From positions 1 to 64,000 of the forward strand of contig CAWEDI010000001.1 in NCBI GenBank assembly GCA_963807735.1: a stretch of DNA of 64,000 nucleotides, given 5' to 3'. How positions within the stretch are numbered: the stretch's first letter is position 1; each line of letters opens with the position of its first letter. A program made the position numbers and the translations under genes. Under the pieces are notes generated by a model that searched no databases, was not told the DNA's origin, and saw nothing but the letters and a program-made list of their open reading frames with translations. This stretch comes from Roseiarcus sp963807735 (GTDB lineage Bacteria > Pseudomonadota > Alphaproteobacteria > Rhizobiales > Beijerinckiaceae). Below, piece by piece: positions 34,833 through 44,872 of this stretch.

Positions 34833-35312
34833 GTGGCGGGGCCGCTTGCCTTATGGGACATCTCCGTCGCGCCCGACTGGGTCGACTACAATGGCCACAT
34901 GAACAACTCGGCGTACGCGCTGGTGTTCAGTCGCGCCGGCGATCGTTGGATGGAGCGTATCGGCTTGGGCGCCGAGGTACGGAAGGCGACGGGCTATACA
35001 CTTTATACTTTGCAAATTATGTTGCATTACTTTCGCGAGGCCAAATCCGGCGCGCCGCTGCGGGTGTTCTGCCAGCTTTTGGAGTTTGACGCCAAGCGGG
35101 CTCGCGTTTGGATGGAGATGCGTTCGCCGGCAGACGACGCACTCGTCGCCGCCACCGAGCAGCTCTACCTTTCCGTCCGGCAGGCCGAGGCGTCTCGAGC
35201 GGCCCCGTGGAGAGACGAATCCTATTCGCTGTTGCAGACGATGATGCATGAACACGCAGCGCTGCCCATTCCGCCGCAGGTTGGGCGCGGAATTTCGCTC
35301 AAGCGCGCCTGA
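34833..35312 (+). CDS. Hotdog-fold acyl-CoA thioesterase (betainyl-CoA thioesterase-like)
   Basis: A 159-residue thioesterase with the 4-hydroxybenzoyl-CoA-type motif VDYNGHMNNSAYALVFSRAG, in which Asp and the following N/H residues form the active site, then TGYTLYTLQIMLHYFREA typical of carnitine-pathway thioesterases. It would hydrolyse a small acyl-CoA; the substrate is unproven and no carnitine gene is adjacent. GTG 34833 after GAGGG is preferred; an earlier frame start at 34785 would overlap the SH3 gene and adds no similarity. Confidence 0.8.
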   Translation: MAGPLALWDISVAPDWVDYNGHMNNSAYALVFSRAGDRWMERIGLGAEVRKATGYTLYTLQIMLHYFREAKSGAPLRVFCQLLEFDAKRARVWMEMRSPADDALVAATEQLYLSVRQAEASRAAPWRDESYSLLQTMMHEHAALPIPPQVGRGISLKRA

Positions 35313-35376
35313 CGACGTGGACAGACTGCCCCGCGGGGGCTAAACGGGCGGAAACTTTCACCAAATGAGGCGCCCG

Positions 35377-36090
35377 ATGCGTCCTTCCAAGCGCGCCGCC
35401 GACGAGATGCGGAAGGTCAGTTTCGAGCGCGGCGTCGCCCGCTATGCGGAGGGATCTTGTCTGGTCCGATTTGGGGAAACCCACGTGTTGTGCGCGGCTT
35501 CCCTCGAGGACAAACCTCCGCCGTGGCTGAGAGGGCAGGGTCGGGGCTGGGTAACGGCGGAATACGCCATGCTGCCGCGCGCGACTTCGACGCGCACCCG
35601 GCGTGAATCCGCGACGGGCAAGGTTTCGGGCCGCACGCAGGAAATCCAGCGCCTCATCGGTCGCAGCCTACGCGCTGTAGTCGACCTGCCGAAGCTCGGC
35701 GAACGTCAGATAACAATCGACTGCGACGTACTTCAGGCCGATGGCGGCACGCGTACGGCCTCGATCACCGGAGCCTATGTGGCGATGCGCGATTGCATGT
35801 CCTGGATGGCCGACCGTTCTATTCTTCGGGACATTCCCCTCAAGGATCACGTAGCCGCTGTTTCGTGTGGCGTCTACCAGGGCGAGACCGTCTTGGATCT
35901 TGACTACGCGGAAGATTCTGCCGCGGAGACGGACGCCAACTTCGTCATTACCGGCACGGGCGGATTGGTCGAAGTGCAAGGTTCCGCGGAAGGCGCGCCG
36001 TTTTCCGAGGCGCAACTCCTGGATATGTTAGCGTTGGCGAGACGCGCCGTTGCGGACCTCATCAAATTGCAAAAGACCGCGTTGGCCTGA
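35377..36090 (+). CDS. rph: Ribonuclease PH
   Basis: A 237-residue phosphorolytic 3'-5' exoribonuclease that trims tRNA 3' ends. Conserved parts are MRPSKRAADEMRKVSFERGV, SCLVRFGETHVLCAASLED, WVTAEYAMLPRATSTRTRRE, QEIQRLIGRSLRAVVDL and the catalytic-site QADGGTRTASITGAYVAMRD. ATG 35377 follows GAGG and fits the family start; ATG 35365 is a weaker alternative. It is convergent with gltB. Confidence 0.96.
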   Translation: MRPSKRAADEMRKVSFERGVARYAEGSCLVRFGETHVLCAASLEDKPPPWLRGQGRGWVTAEYAMLPRATSTRTRRESATGKVSGRTQEIQRLIGRSLRAVVDLPKLGERQITIDCDVLQADGGTRTASITGAYVAMRDCMSWMADRSILRDIPLKDHVAAVSCGVYQGETVLDLDYAEDSAAETDANFVITGTGGLVEVQGSAEGAPFSEAQLLDMLALARRAVADLIKLQKTALA

Positions 36091-36156
36091 CCGACCTACG
36101 GACCGCCAGCGCCGCGCCAACCCGTGGCGGCGCCGATGCTCAAGTCAGACGCGCGG

Positions 36157-39100
36157 TTACTCGGCCGCCACGGCGGCGCCGCCCTGTGCCGCGAGCTCCG
36201 CCAGCGCCCGGCGGTATTCGACCGGCATAACTTTTCTGAACTTGGGCAAATAGACTTCCCAGTTCTCCAAAATATGCCGTGCACGCGTGGATTCTGTAAA
36301 GCGCGCATGATTGCCGATGAGCTGATGCAGTCGCTCGGCGTCGTGGCGACTCATGTCGCCCATCACATCAACCCTGCCGTGCGAAAGCAGGTCGCCGCCA
36401 GAATGGAGATGGCGTTGCATGACCTCCTCCTCAGCCGCGACAGGCTCCAGCTCAACCATCGACATATTGCAGCGCTCTGAGAAGTTGCCGGTTTCGTCGA
36501 GCACATAAGCTATGCCGCCGGACATTCCCGCCGCAAAATTGCGACCGGTCTCGCCGATCACTACGATCACCCCGCCGGTCATGTATTCGCAACCGTGATC
36601 GCCTGCGCCTTCCACCACCGCAATGGCGCCCGAGTTGCGCACTGCGAATCGCTCGCCAGCCACGCCGCGGAAATAACATTCGCCGGAGATAGCGCCGTAG
36701 AGCACCGTGTTGCCAACAATGATTGACCGGTCGGGCGTTAGCCTCACCGCCTCTTTCGGAGGATAGACAATGATGCGACCGCCTGACAGGCCCTTGCCGA
36801 CGTAATCATTTCCGTCTCCTTCGAGCTCTAGAGTCACGCCCTTCGCCAGGAAGGCGCCAAAACTCTGCCCAGCGGTGCCTCTGAGCTTGATGTGAATCAT
36901 CCCGTCGCGCAGTCCGGTATGGCCATAGCGGCGGGCAATCTCGCCGGACAGCATAGCCCCCGCGGAGCGGTCGGAGTTGGCGATGCGCATATCGAGTCGT
37001 ATGTGCTTGCCCGACTCCAGCGCATCCTTGGCCTGCGCGATGAACTTCCGGTCCAGCACGTTTTCGAGCTGATGGTCCTGGCTGGTCGCGTGATAGATCC
37101 CGTCGCTTGGCCAGGGCTCAGGCTTATAGAAAAGTTTGGAGAAATCGAGACCCTTCGCCTTGGCCCGCTCGATCAGGTTTGTTTTGTCGAGCATTTGGCG
37201 TTGCCCGACTATTTCATTAAACGAGCGATATCCAAGCAAAGCCATTAACTCGCGCACTTCTTCGGCGACGAAAAAGAAGAAGTTGATGACATGTTCGGGC
37301 TGGCCGACAAAACGCTTGCGCAGAACCGGATCCTGCGTGGCGACGCCTACGGGGCAAGTGTTGAGATGACACTTGCGCATCATGATGCAGCCGGCGGCGA
37401 TCAGCGGCGCCGTGGCGAACCCGAACTCGTCGGCGCCGAGCAGCGCTCCGATCACAACATCTCGGCCCGTCCGCACGCCGCCATCGACCTGAACGGCGAT
37501 TCGCGCGCGAAGACCATTCATGACCAACGTCTGATGCGTCTCGGCAAGGCCGATCTCCCACGGCGAACCAGCGTGTTTGATCGAGGTCAACGGCGAGGCG
37601 CCCGTCCCCCCCTCGTAACCGGAGATCGTTACGTGGTCGGACTTGCACTTGGCGACGCCCGCTGCGACCGTGCCGACCCCAACCTCGGAGACCAGTTTGA
37701 CTGACACTAGCGCCTGCGGGTTCACGTTCTTCAGATCGTAGACCAGCTGCTTCAAGTCCTCGATTGAATAGATGTCGTGATGCGGGGGCGGTGAGATGAG
37801 GCCGACGCCCTGCGTCGAGTGGCGCACCTTGGCGATAACCGCGTCGACCTTGTGACCAGGCAATTGGCCGCCTTCACCGGGCTTTGCGCCCTGCGCCATC
37901 TTGATCTGCATCATATCGGAGTTGACGAGATATTCCGCCGTCACACCGAACCGACCCGACGCCACCTGCTTGATGGCGCTACGCATAGAATCGCCATTCG
38001 CCATCCGCTTGTAGCGGTCGCTCTCCTCGCCGCCTTCGCCGGTGTTCGATTTGCCGCCGATGCGGTTCATCGCAATCGCCAGCGTTGTGTGCGCCTCGCG
38101 GGAGATCGAGCCGTAAGACATGGCCCCGGTCGAAAAGCGCTTGACGATATCGACTGCAGACTCGACCTCATTGATCGGCACGGGCTTGCGACCGTCCTCA
38201 TCCGCCGATTTGATCCGGAAAAGCCCTCGGATGGTCAAGAGCTGCTCCGACTGGTCGTTCAGCAGCTTGACGTATGCGTCATATTTATCCCGTGCATTGC
38301 CGCGCACCGCGTGCTGCAACAACGCGACAGTTTGCGGCGACCAATTATGCGCTTCACCTCGCAGGCGGTAAGCGTATTCGCCACCAACCTCCAGGGCGCC
38401 TCGCAGAACTGGGGAGTCTCCGAACGCATCACGATGACGCCGCGTCGTCTCGCCCGCGACATCTAGCAAGCCGACGCCTTCTATGGTTGTCGCTGTGCCG
38501 AAGAAGAACTTGTCGACAAACGCCTTCGACAGCCCGATTGCATCGAAAATCTGCGCGCCGCAATAGGACTGATACGTCGAGATGCCCATCTTGGACATCA
38601 CCTTCAGCAGCCCCTTGTCGATAGACTTTATGAAGCGCTTGACGACCTCGTGAGCCGAGATCTTCTCGGGCAAATCTCCCGCCATCGCCGCCAGCGTCTC
38701 GAACGCGAGATATGGATTGATCGCCTCCGCGCCATAGCCGGCAAGGCAGCAGAAATGATGCACCTCACGCGCGTCGCCCGTTTCGACGACAAGGCCGACC
38801 GACGTGCGCAGGCCCTTGCGGATCAGATGATGATGCACGGCGGCGGTCGCAAGCAGCGACGGGATCGGGATACGGTCCGGGCCAACCATGCGATCGCTCA
38901 AGATGATGATGTTGTAGCGACCGACGACAGCGGATTCTGCGCGCTCGCAGATGCGCAGGAGCGCATCCTCCATGCCCGCCGCGCCGCGGCCGACGTCGTA
39001 AGTGATGTCGATCGTTTTGGTGTCGAAGGAATCCTCGAAATGGCCAATGCAGCGAATCTTCTCAAGGTCTTCATTGGTGAGGATAGGTTGGCGCACCTCC

Positions 39101-40827
39101 AGGCGCTTGCGACGTGCGTTGCCTTCGAGGTCGAGAATATTTGGCCGCGGGCCGATGAACGAGACGAGACTCATCACGAGCTCCTCGCGGATCGGGTCGA
39201 TGGGCGGGTTCGTCACCTGCGCAAAGTTCTGCTTGAAATAAGTGTAGAGGAGCTTCGACTTATCGGACAAAGCCGAGATTGGCGTGTCGGTACCCATCGA
39301 CCCGACCGCCTCCTGACCCGTGGCCGCCATCGGCGCCATGAGGATTGCGAGGTCTTCCTGGCTGTAGCCAAACGCCTGCTGACGGTCGAGCAATGAAACA
39401 TCGGTGCGCGACGCGCGCGGCTCGACGGGGTTCAGTTCCTCGAGCACGATCTGCGTACGATCAAGCCAGTCCTTGTAAGGGTGCGCCTTCGACAACGATG
39501 CTTTGAGCTCATCATCGGAGATGATGCGGTGTTCTTGCAGATCGACGAGCAGCATCTTGCCCGGCTGCAATCGCCACTTCTGCACAATCGATTCTTCCGA
39601 CACAGGCAGCACGCCCATTTCGGACGCGAGCACGACAAGGCCGTCGTCGGTCACGAAGTAACGGGCAGGCCGCAAGCCATTCCGGTCGAGAGTGGCCCCG
39701 ATTTGTCGCCCGTCGGTAAAGGCCATCGCTGCGGGGCCGTCCCAAGGCTCCATTATTGCCGCGTGATATTCGTAGAACGCGCGACGTTCATCACCCATGA
39801 GAGGATTGCCACTCCAAGCTTCCGGGATCAGCATCATCATTGCATGGGTCAGCGAATAACCTCCGCGCACGAGGAACTCGAGCGCATTGTCGAAACAAGC
39901 GGTGTCAGATTGCCCCTCGTAGGAGATCGGCCAAAGCTTCGAAATGTCATTGCCGAACAGTTCGGAATCGACATTCGCCTGTCGCGCCGCCATCCAATTA
40001 ACGTTCCCGCGCAATGTGTTGATCTCGCCATTGTGCGCGACCAAGCGATAAGGGTGGGCGAGCCGCCAAGACGGAAACGTGTTGGTGGCGAAGCGCTGAT
40101 GTACAAGCGCGAGAGCCGTCTCGAATTGAGGATCTAGCAGATCCTTGTAGTACGGGCCAAGTTGCTGCACGAGCACCATGCCCTTATATACAATCGTTCG
40201 ACACGACATTGAGACCGGGTAATATTCGGCGATTGCGGGGCTACCCAATTCATAAGTGCGATTGGACACAACCTTGCGGACGAGAAAGACGCGTCGTTCG
40301 AAAGTGTCTTCGTCTTCGACGCCAGCGCCGCGACCGACGAACACTTGACGGTGGACGGGTTCGACGGCCTTAACGCGCGGGCCGAGGGTCGCATTGTCAA
40401 CAGGTACGTCACGCCAGCCGAGCAATTTCTGCCCTTCCGCTGAAATCGCTTGCTCGACGATCTTTTCGACCCGCGCGCGCGCGTCCGCGTCGCGCGGCAT
40501 GAAAAACTGTCCGATAGCGTAGTGGCCCGGCCCAGGAAGCGTGAATCCGAGTTTGGCGCACTCTTCCGCGAAGAAGCCGTGGGGAATCTGCGTCAGCACG
40601 CCGCAACCGTCGCCGAGCGTCGCATCCGCGCCGGTCGCCCCGCGGTGGTCGAGGTTGAGTAGAATCTGCAGGCCTTTCTCGAGGATCGCGTGCGATTTCC
40701 GATTGTGTAGATCGGCCACGAAGCCGACGCCGCACGAATCATGTTCTCTCGCAGGGTCATAAAGACCGACCGCACGGGGGAAGAACGGGTCGGAGCCGAG
40801 CCGAGCCGGGGCAAGCTTCTCGTTCAT
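36157..40827 (-). CDS. gltB: Glutamate synthase large subunit
   Basis: A 1,556-residue full-length GltB. The N-terminal glutaminase has its catalytic Cys at residue 32 (EHDSCGVGFVADLHN), implying removal of a 31-residue propeptide. The FMN synthase domain carries NTGEGGEESDRYKRMANGDS and the 3Fe-4S ligands MMRKCHLNTCPVGVATQDP. The C-terminal GXGXG beta-helix (LSGGRIIVYPPKEAV; VVIGETGRNFAAGMSGGIAY) completes it. It makes glutamate from glutamine and 2-oxoglutarate. The small subunit gene gltD is not next to it on either side, which is unusual; rph and an intergenic region flank it. Confidence 0.97.
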   Translation of the reverse strand: MNEKLAPARLGSDPFFPRAVGLYDPAREHDSCGVGFVADLHNRKSHAILEKGLQILLNLDHRGATGADATLGDGCGVLTQIPHGFFAEECAKLGFTLPGPGHYAIGQFFMPRDADARARVEKIVEQAISAEGQKLLGWRDVPVDNATLGPRVKAVEPVHRQVFVGRGAGVEDEDTFERRVFLVRKVVSNRTYELGSPAIAEYYPVSMSCRTIVYKGMVLVQQLGPYYKDLLDPQFETALALVHQRFATNTFPSWRLAHPYRLVAHNGEINTLRGNVNWMAARQANVDSELFGNDISKLWPISYEGQSDTACFDNALEFLVRGGYSLTHAMMMLIPEAWSGNPLMGDERRAFYEYHAAIMEPWDGPAAMAFTDGRQIGATLDRNGLRPARYFVTDDGLVVLASEMGVLPVSEESIVQKWRLQPGKMLLVDLQEHRIISDDELKASLSKAHPYKDWLDRTQIVLEELNPVEPRASRTDVSLLDRQQAFGYSQEDLAILMAPMAATGQEAVGSMGTDTPISALSDKSKLLYTYFKQNFAQVTNPPIDPIREELVMSLVSFIGPRPNILDLEGNARRKRLEVRQPILTNEDLEKIRCIGHFEDSFDTKTIDITYDVGRGAAGMEDALLRICERAESAVVGRYNIIILSDRMVGPDRIPIPSLLATAAVHHHLIRKGLRTSVGLVVETGDAREVHHFCCLAGYGAEAINPYLAFETLAAMAGDLPEKISAHEVVKRFIKSIDKGLLKVMSKMGISTYQSYCGAQIFDAIGLSKAFVDKFFFGTATTIEGVGLLDVAGETTRRHRDAFGDSPVLRGALEVGGEYAYRLRGEAHNWSPQTVALLQHAVRGNARDKYDAYVKLLNDQSEQLLTIRGLFRIKSADEDGRKPVPINEVESAVDIVKRFSTGAMSYGSISREAHTTLAIAMNRIGGKSNTGEGGEESDRYKRMANGDSMRSAIKQVASGRFGVTAEYLVNSDMMQIKMAQGAKPGEGGQLPGHKVDAVIAKVRHSTQGVGLISPPPHHDIYSIEDLKQLVYDLKNVNPQALVSVKLVSEVGVGTVAAGVAKCKSDHVTISGYEGGTGASPLTSIKHAGSPWEIGLAETHQTLVMNGLRARIAVQVDGGVRTGRDVVIGALLGADEFGFATAPLIAAGCIMMRKCHLNTCPVGVATQDPVLRKRFVGQPEHVINFFFFVAEEVRELMALLGYRSFNEIVGQRQMLDKTNLIERAKAKGLDFSKLFYKPEPWPSDGIYHATSQDHQLENVLDRKFIAQAKDALESGKHIRLDMRIANSDRSAGAMLSGEIARRYGHTGLRDGMIHIKLRGTAGQSFGAFLAKGVTLELEGDGNDYVGKGLSGGRIIVYPPKEAVRLTPDRSIIVGNTVLYGAISGECYFRGVAGERFAVRNSGAIAVVEGAGDHGCEYMTGGVIVVIGETGRNFAAGMSGGIAYVLDETGNFSERCNMSMVELEPVAAEEEVMQRHLHSGGDLLSHGRVDVMGDMSRHDAERLHQLIGNHARFTESTRARHILENWEVYLPKFRKVMPVEYRRALAELAAQGGAAVAAE

Positions 40828-41200
40828 CTCTCCACTCCTTTAGCCCCGACGCACAGGCGTCGGATGCGCTAGCACAAATTTGTCGATCGCTAATTCAACA
40901 AGTAAGGACAAATTGCCGAAGTTGACGAAGGTGCTCGCCAACTCAGGCGGATCGTTTCCGAGATTTCTCATCGTGTGCGGCGTTCGCCATCTTCACGTCC
41001 CTCAGGGCCCACATTGGGTGCGGGCCATCCAAATAGGTCAGCAAGGCTGTCCTATTTCCTGCGACTGTGCCAGAAAGGTTTCCTCTGCACAAGGACATGC
41101 ACCCACTTCTTGCGAACTTTTTTAGTCGGGGATGCCGCGTTACATTATTCGTGTCGTCGAATAGGTCTTGCATGGGTCGGGCCAAAGGGAGTGTAAAGAC
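40828..41200. other. Divergent intergenic region between gltB and the threonine aldolase gene
   Basis: 373 bases with no supported gene. It must hold the promoters of gltB (minus) and the aldolase (plus). No unmistakable sigma54 or sigma70 element was identified by eye. GGGAG near 41188 is the aldolase ribosome-binding site. Confidence 0.55.
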
Positions 41201-42259
41201 TTGAATTTCGCAAGCGACAATGCGTCGGGCGCCGCACCGGAAGTTCTTGCAGCCGTCGTGTCCGCAAACGATGGGGCTACCCCAGCTTATGGGGCGGATG
41301 TGTGGACGCAACGCGCAGTTGCGCAGCTCACCGAGATATTCGAGACAGACCTAACCGCCTACCTTGTTGCGACCGGGACCGCCGCCAATTCCTTGGCTCT
41401 TGCGGCGCTGACTAAGCCCTGGGAGGCGGTCTTCTGTCACGAAGAGGCCCACATCCATGACGACGAATGCGGGGCGCCTGAATTTTTTACGAGCGGCGCC
41501 AAAATTGTCGGCATTCCGGGGTTTTGTGGCAAGCTGACTCCCGCAGCGCTTAAAGAGACCCTCGCGCGGTTTCCCCGCGGCCTTGTCAAATCCAATCAGC
41601 CGGCTTGCCTGACCTTAAGCCAAGTCACCGAAGCCGGCACGGTCTACACGCTCGACGAATTGCGCGCGCTTGCGGGAACGGCCCATTCCGAGGGCCTTTC
41701 CGTCCACATGGACGGCGCGCGGTTCGCTAACGCACTTGTTTCTCTGAAATGTTCACCCGCAGAGATGTCGTGGCGCATCGGCGTCGACGCACTTTCTTTC
41801 GGGGCCACTAAGAACGGGGCACTCGCATGCGAGGCGGTTGTGTTCTTCGGCAAAGAGTACGGTGAGGGGCTTCCTTTTTTGCGAAAGCGCGGCGGCCACA
41901 CGCTTTCCAAAGGGCGCGTTCTCGGCGCCCAGATGTCGGCGTATCTCGAACGTGGCCTTTGGCTCGCTCTCGCCGGCCGCGCCAACGCGGCGGCGCAGCG
42001 TCTCGTCGAGAGCTTGGTCGCGACGCCTGGCATTCGCGCGCCGTGGCCTACTGAGGCCAATGAGGTCTTCGTGATCGCGCCTTCGGCTCAAGTCGAGAGG
42101 TGGCGCGCAGCCGGAGCGGACTTTCACGATTGGCCGACCCGAGGCGTCCCTGAGGATCGCGCCCCGCGTACGGGCGAAACGATGATCCGCTTGGTAACCT
42201 CGTTCGACACATCCGAACGAGAAATCGAATCGTTTCTCGCCCTATCGCGCTCGTCGTAA
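41201..42259 (+). CDS. ltaE: Low-specificity L-threonine aldolase
   Basis: A 352-residue PLP enzyme of the beta-eliminating lyase fold that splits threonine or allo-threonine to glycine and acetaldehyde. Typical parts are FASDNASGAAPEVLAAV at the N-terminus, VATGTAANSLALAAL, LSVHMDGARFANALVSL, and the PLP lysine in LSFGATKNGALACE. TTG 41201, ten bases after GGGAG, gives the normal family start; the frame extends 11 codons upstream. In a methylotroph using the serine cycle, glycine supply could matter, but this is inference. Confidence 0.9.
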   Translation: MNFASDNASGAAPEVLAAVVSANDGATPAYGADVWTQRAVAQLTEIFETDLTAYLVATGTAANSLALAALTKPWEAVFCHEEAHIHDDECGAPEFFTSGAKIVGIPGFCGKLTPAALKETLARFPRGLVKSNQPACLTLSQVTEAGTVYTLDELRALAGTAHSEGLSVHMDGARFANALVSLKCSPAEMSWRIGVDALSFGATKNGALACEAVVFFGKEYGEGLPFLRKRGGHTLSKGRVLGAQMSAYLERGLWLALAGRANAAAQRLVESLVATPGIRAPWPTEANEVFVIAPSAQVERWRAAGADFHDWPTRGVPEDRAPRTGETMIRLVTSFDTSEREIESFLALSRSS

Positions 42260-42336
42260 TATATTGTCCTAACGAAGCCTTAATTTCGGGGGAAGGTCTA
42301 GCTGTCCCCTGGTCGCGATTTTTAGGAGAGCCCGTC

Positions 42337-43218
42337 ATGATTATCCGCTTCGCGGCGACGTCGAGGCTGGCGCTCGCGGTTGCGCTGGTCGTCGCTACCC
42401 CTGCGGCGGCCCAAAGCTTCTTCTCGTATTATGAAATGTCGCCAAGGCAAATCGCCGGGATGCTTGCCGACGACGGTTATGAGATTCGCGGCCCGATGTA
42501 CCGGCGTGGCGACGTTTATATTTGTGATGTGATCTCTGTTTCGGGGCGGCCGGCGCGATTGATCGTGGACGCTCATGATGGTCATGTCGTCGAGCGCTTC
42601 GCGTCAGCGCCACGTTGGCGTTATTCGACGGAGGATGAATCGCTCCGTCCGCCCCGCAATATTGGCGGAGGCGATGACAGACAAGCAGACCAAGACGAAC
42701 GTTCTGCACCCCACCGTAGCGATCTGACGCTTGGCGATGTTCTCGGTCCGCAGACGCGGGTCTATGGTAATGATAATTTGCTGTCCCAGAAACCGCCGTC
42801 ACCCTCGATTGTTCCAGATGAATCCGCCGCACCCAAGCCGAAACATAGCGCAGTAAAGAAGCATCGACCGTCCAGCGTAGCCAAGGCAATTCCTGTCGTT
42901 CCTGAAACCACCCCGAGCCCGGAAGTCCCGACGCCCGCGGCAGTGGCGCCCTCGTCCGTTGCCGCCGTTGCGCCCAACGGAGCCGGGGACGTGAAGAAGT
43001 CCACCGAGGAGGCCGCGAGACCGGCCCCAACGGTCGCAGCGAAGCCTGCAGCCGAGCTTGCGCCCACGCCAGCGGCTTCGCCTAAGCCGGGTCAGAGCAA
43101 GCCTGAGACGGAAAAGCATACCGTTAGCGAAGCAGAGCGAGCGCCGGCCCCAGAGAAACCGAAGGTCGATCCCGCGCACAAGAAGATAAACGACCTGCCC
43201 GTGGGCACATTGGAGTGA
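42337..43218 (+). CDS. Secreted protein with PepSY-like N-terminal domain and Pro/Ala-rich tail
   Basis: A 293-residue protein with a signal peptide (LALAVALVVATPAAAQ, cleavage about residue 26), a short folded part (MSPRQIAGMLADDGYEIRGP; YICDVISVSGRPARLIVDAH) resembling small PepSY-type envelope domains, and from about residue 115 a low-complexity Pro/Ala/Lys/Glu-rich tail ending LPVGTLE. Proteins of this plan are common in Hyphomicrobiales; no function is assigned. AGGAG precedes ATG 42337. Confidence 0.7.
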   Translation: MIIRFAATSRLALAVALVVATPAAAQSFFSYYEMSPRQIAGMLADDGYEIRGPMYRRGDVYICDVISVSGRPARLIVDAHDGHVVERFASAPRWRYSTEDESLRPPRNIGGGDDRQADQDERSAPHRSDLTLGDVLGPQTRVYGNDNLLSQKPPSPSIVPDESAAPKPKHSAVKKHRPSSVAKAIPVVPETTPSPEVPTPAAVAPSSVAAVAPNGAGDVKKSTEEAARPAPTVAAKPAAELAPTPAASPKPGQSKPETEKHTVSEAERAPAPEKPKVDPAHKKINDLPVGTLE

Positions 43219-43304
43219 GATCAAAGCACCATGTCCGCGCAGTTCTAAAAGCCGAATCGCGCGGCGGGTCGGAGATTCGCTGCGGTTCGCTGGACCAGCT
43301 TTTG

Positions 43305-44291
43305 TCAGCCGACTTTGACGGTCCGTCCGGTCTTCCATGATTGATAGGCCGCGTCGGCGAGGAGCAGCGCCTGAAGGCCGTCATGACCGCTCGGCTTTGT
43401 TTCTTGTCCCGACTTCACGGCCATTACGAACGCGTTCAGTTCACTTCGGTACGCCGCGTCATAACGCTCGAGGAAGAAATTGAGGGCTTTGTCCGCAGTA
43501 TAGCCTTGAGCACCGGCGTGCTCAACGGTCGTCTCGCGCACGTTTCCGGCGGCGACCATGCCCGTCGAGCCATGCACCTCGGCTCGCTGGTCATAGCCAT
43601 AGCTGGCTCGGCGGGAGTTGGAGATCTCGCATACCTTACCCGATTTGGTTTGCAGGAGCACTACCGCCGTATCGACATCGCCCGCCTCGCCAATGGCGGG
43701 GTCCACCAGAGAGGCGCCAAAAGCGGACACGGCGACCGGTTCCTCGCCAAGCAGAAACCGCGCCATGTCGAAATCGTGGATCATCATGTCGCGGAACAGG
43801 CCGCCCGATCGTTCGATATAGGAGACCGGCGGCGGCGAAGGGTCGCGAGAAGTAATCTGGACGATCTCCACTTCGCCAACGGCTCCCTGCGCGATCCGCT
43901 TTTGCAAACTCGCGAAATTTGGGTCGAAACGACGGTTGAAGCCGATCATCAGCTTAGCCTTGTGCGCCCTTACCACTTCGAGGCACGCGCGTACCCGGTC
44001 AGTCGAGAGGTCGACAGGCTTCTCGCAAAATATCGCTTTGCCAGCCTTGGCGCAGCGCTCGATCAGGTCGGCGTGGGTGTCCGTCGGAGAGCAGATCGCC
44101 ACAGCGTCAATGTCTTTTGCTGCTATGATGTCTTCGATAGAGCCAACTTTGCCGCCCGTCGCAGCCGCCAACGCCGTTGACGCGCCAGCGTCGGCGTCGG
44201 CCACAAGCAGCACAGAACAGTCCACATGCTTCGCGATATTGCTGCCGTGGATCTTACCAATACGCCCTGCTCCGATCACCCCGAATCGCAT
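43305..44291 (-). CDS. iolG: Inositol 2-dehydrogenase (Gfo/Idh/MocA family)
   Basis: A 328-residue NAD-dependent dehydrogenase closely resembling IolG, which oxidises myo-inositol to 2-keto-myo-inositol. Marks are RFGVIGAGRIGKIHGSNIA at the N-terminus, AIFCEKPVDLSTDRV with the catalytic Lys, GFNRRFDPNFASLQKRI, and the active-site GGLFRDMMIHDFDMARFLLG with the catalytic Asp/His. No other iol gene is adjacent, so it may act in a wider inositol or sugar pathway encoded elsewhere. Confidence 0.85.
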   Translation of the reverse strand: MRFGVIGAGRIGKIHGSNIAKHVDCSVLLVADADAGASTALAAATGGKVGSIEDIIAAKDIDAVAICSPTDTHADLIERCAKAGKAIFCEKPVDLSTDRVRACLEVVRAHKAKLMIGFNRRFDPNFASLQKRIAQGAVGEVEIVQITSRDPSPPPVSYIERSGGLFRDMMIHDFDMARFLLGEEPVAVSAFGASLVDPAIGEAGDVDTAVVLLQTKSGKVCEISNSRRASYGYDQRAEVHGSTGMVAAGNVRETTVEHAGAQGYTADKALNFFLERYDAAYRSELNAFVMAVKSGQETKPSGHDGLQALLLADAAYQSWKTGRTVKVG

Positions 44292-44614
44292 CTAAACCTC
44301 CCTGCCTTATGGTTCAAACAGAAGAATATATGATCCATCAAGAATTTTAAATAGAATTTTCGTTTCATTTCGGTGTAGCCGAACGAGACTATCGCCGCAG
44401 GCGTCAATACGGCTCTGGTTGGACGTGGTCGCTTCGAAGTTTCCGCGCGCCCGGATGGAGAGGCGGCGCGGAAGGTCCTCCGAGACCGCACTGTCTCGAT
44501 TTGGTTGAACCCCGAGAATCCGTGGCTCTCAGAGTGAACAGCGCCGGCGGGGCTAGCGCTCGCCCTTTGCCGGAATTGGCGTATACTCAGCCGCAATCGT
44601 TCCGGAGTTCTGGT
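44292..44614. other. Intergenic region between iolG and the lptM-like gene
   Basis: 323 bases with no supported gene. The first ~90 bases are AT-rich and probably contain the iolG promoter. A frame continuous with the lipoprotein gene starts at 44501, but its first 38 codons do not look coding. Confidence 0.5.
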
Positions 44615-44845
44615 TTGCTCCCTTCGCCGTTGTTCTGGCCTATATCGCGCTCGGTCAAGTTGGCCGCGGCGGCGTTAGTCATGCTAGCTTTGCAGAGTTG
44701 CGGCCGTTACGGCCCGCTCGAACCTCCCGAGACGGCTGCAAACGCCAACAATCCCGAGAACCGCCATGATCTCGATCTGCACCGCGCGAACCAGCCGATC
44801 ACGCCGCCGAAAAAGGACTTCATGCTCGACCCGCTGCTGCAATAA
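44615..44845 (+). CDS. Small lipoprotein, LptM type, upstream of lysA
   Basis: A 76-residue lipoprotein: signal segment SVKLAAAALVMLALQSCGRY with lipobox LQSC, then GPLEPPETA and a short tail ending KKDFMLDPLLQ. Small lipoproteins with the C-G-x-x-G-P-L/P pattern immediately before lysA are widespread in proteobacteria and correspond to LptM, which helps mature the LptDE lipopolysaccharide translocon. TTG 44615, preceded by CGGAG, gives a sensible signal peptide; the start is uncertain. lysA follows after 27 bases. Confidence 0.75.
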   Translation: MLPSPLFWPISRSVKLAAAALVMLALQSCGRYGPLEPPETAANANNPENRHDLDLHRANQPITPPKKDFMLDPLLQ

Positions 44846-44872
44846 ACGTTTTTTAAGTTAGTCGGACCCCCT

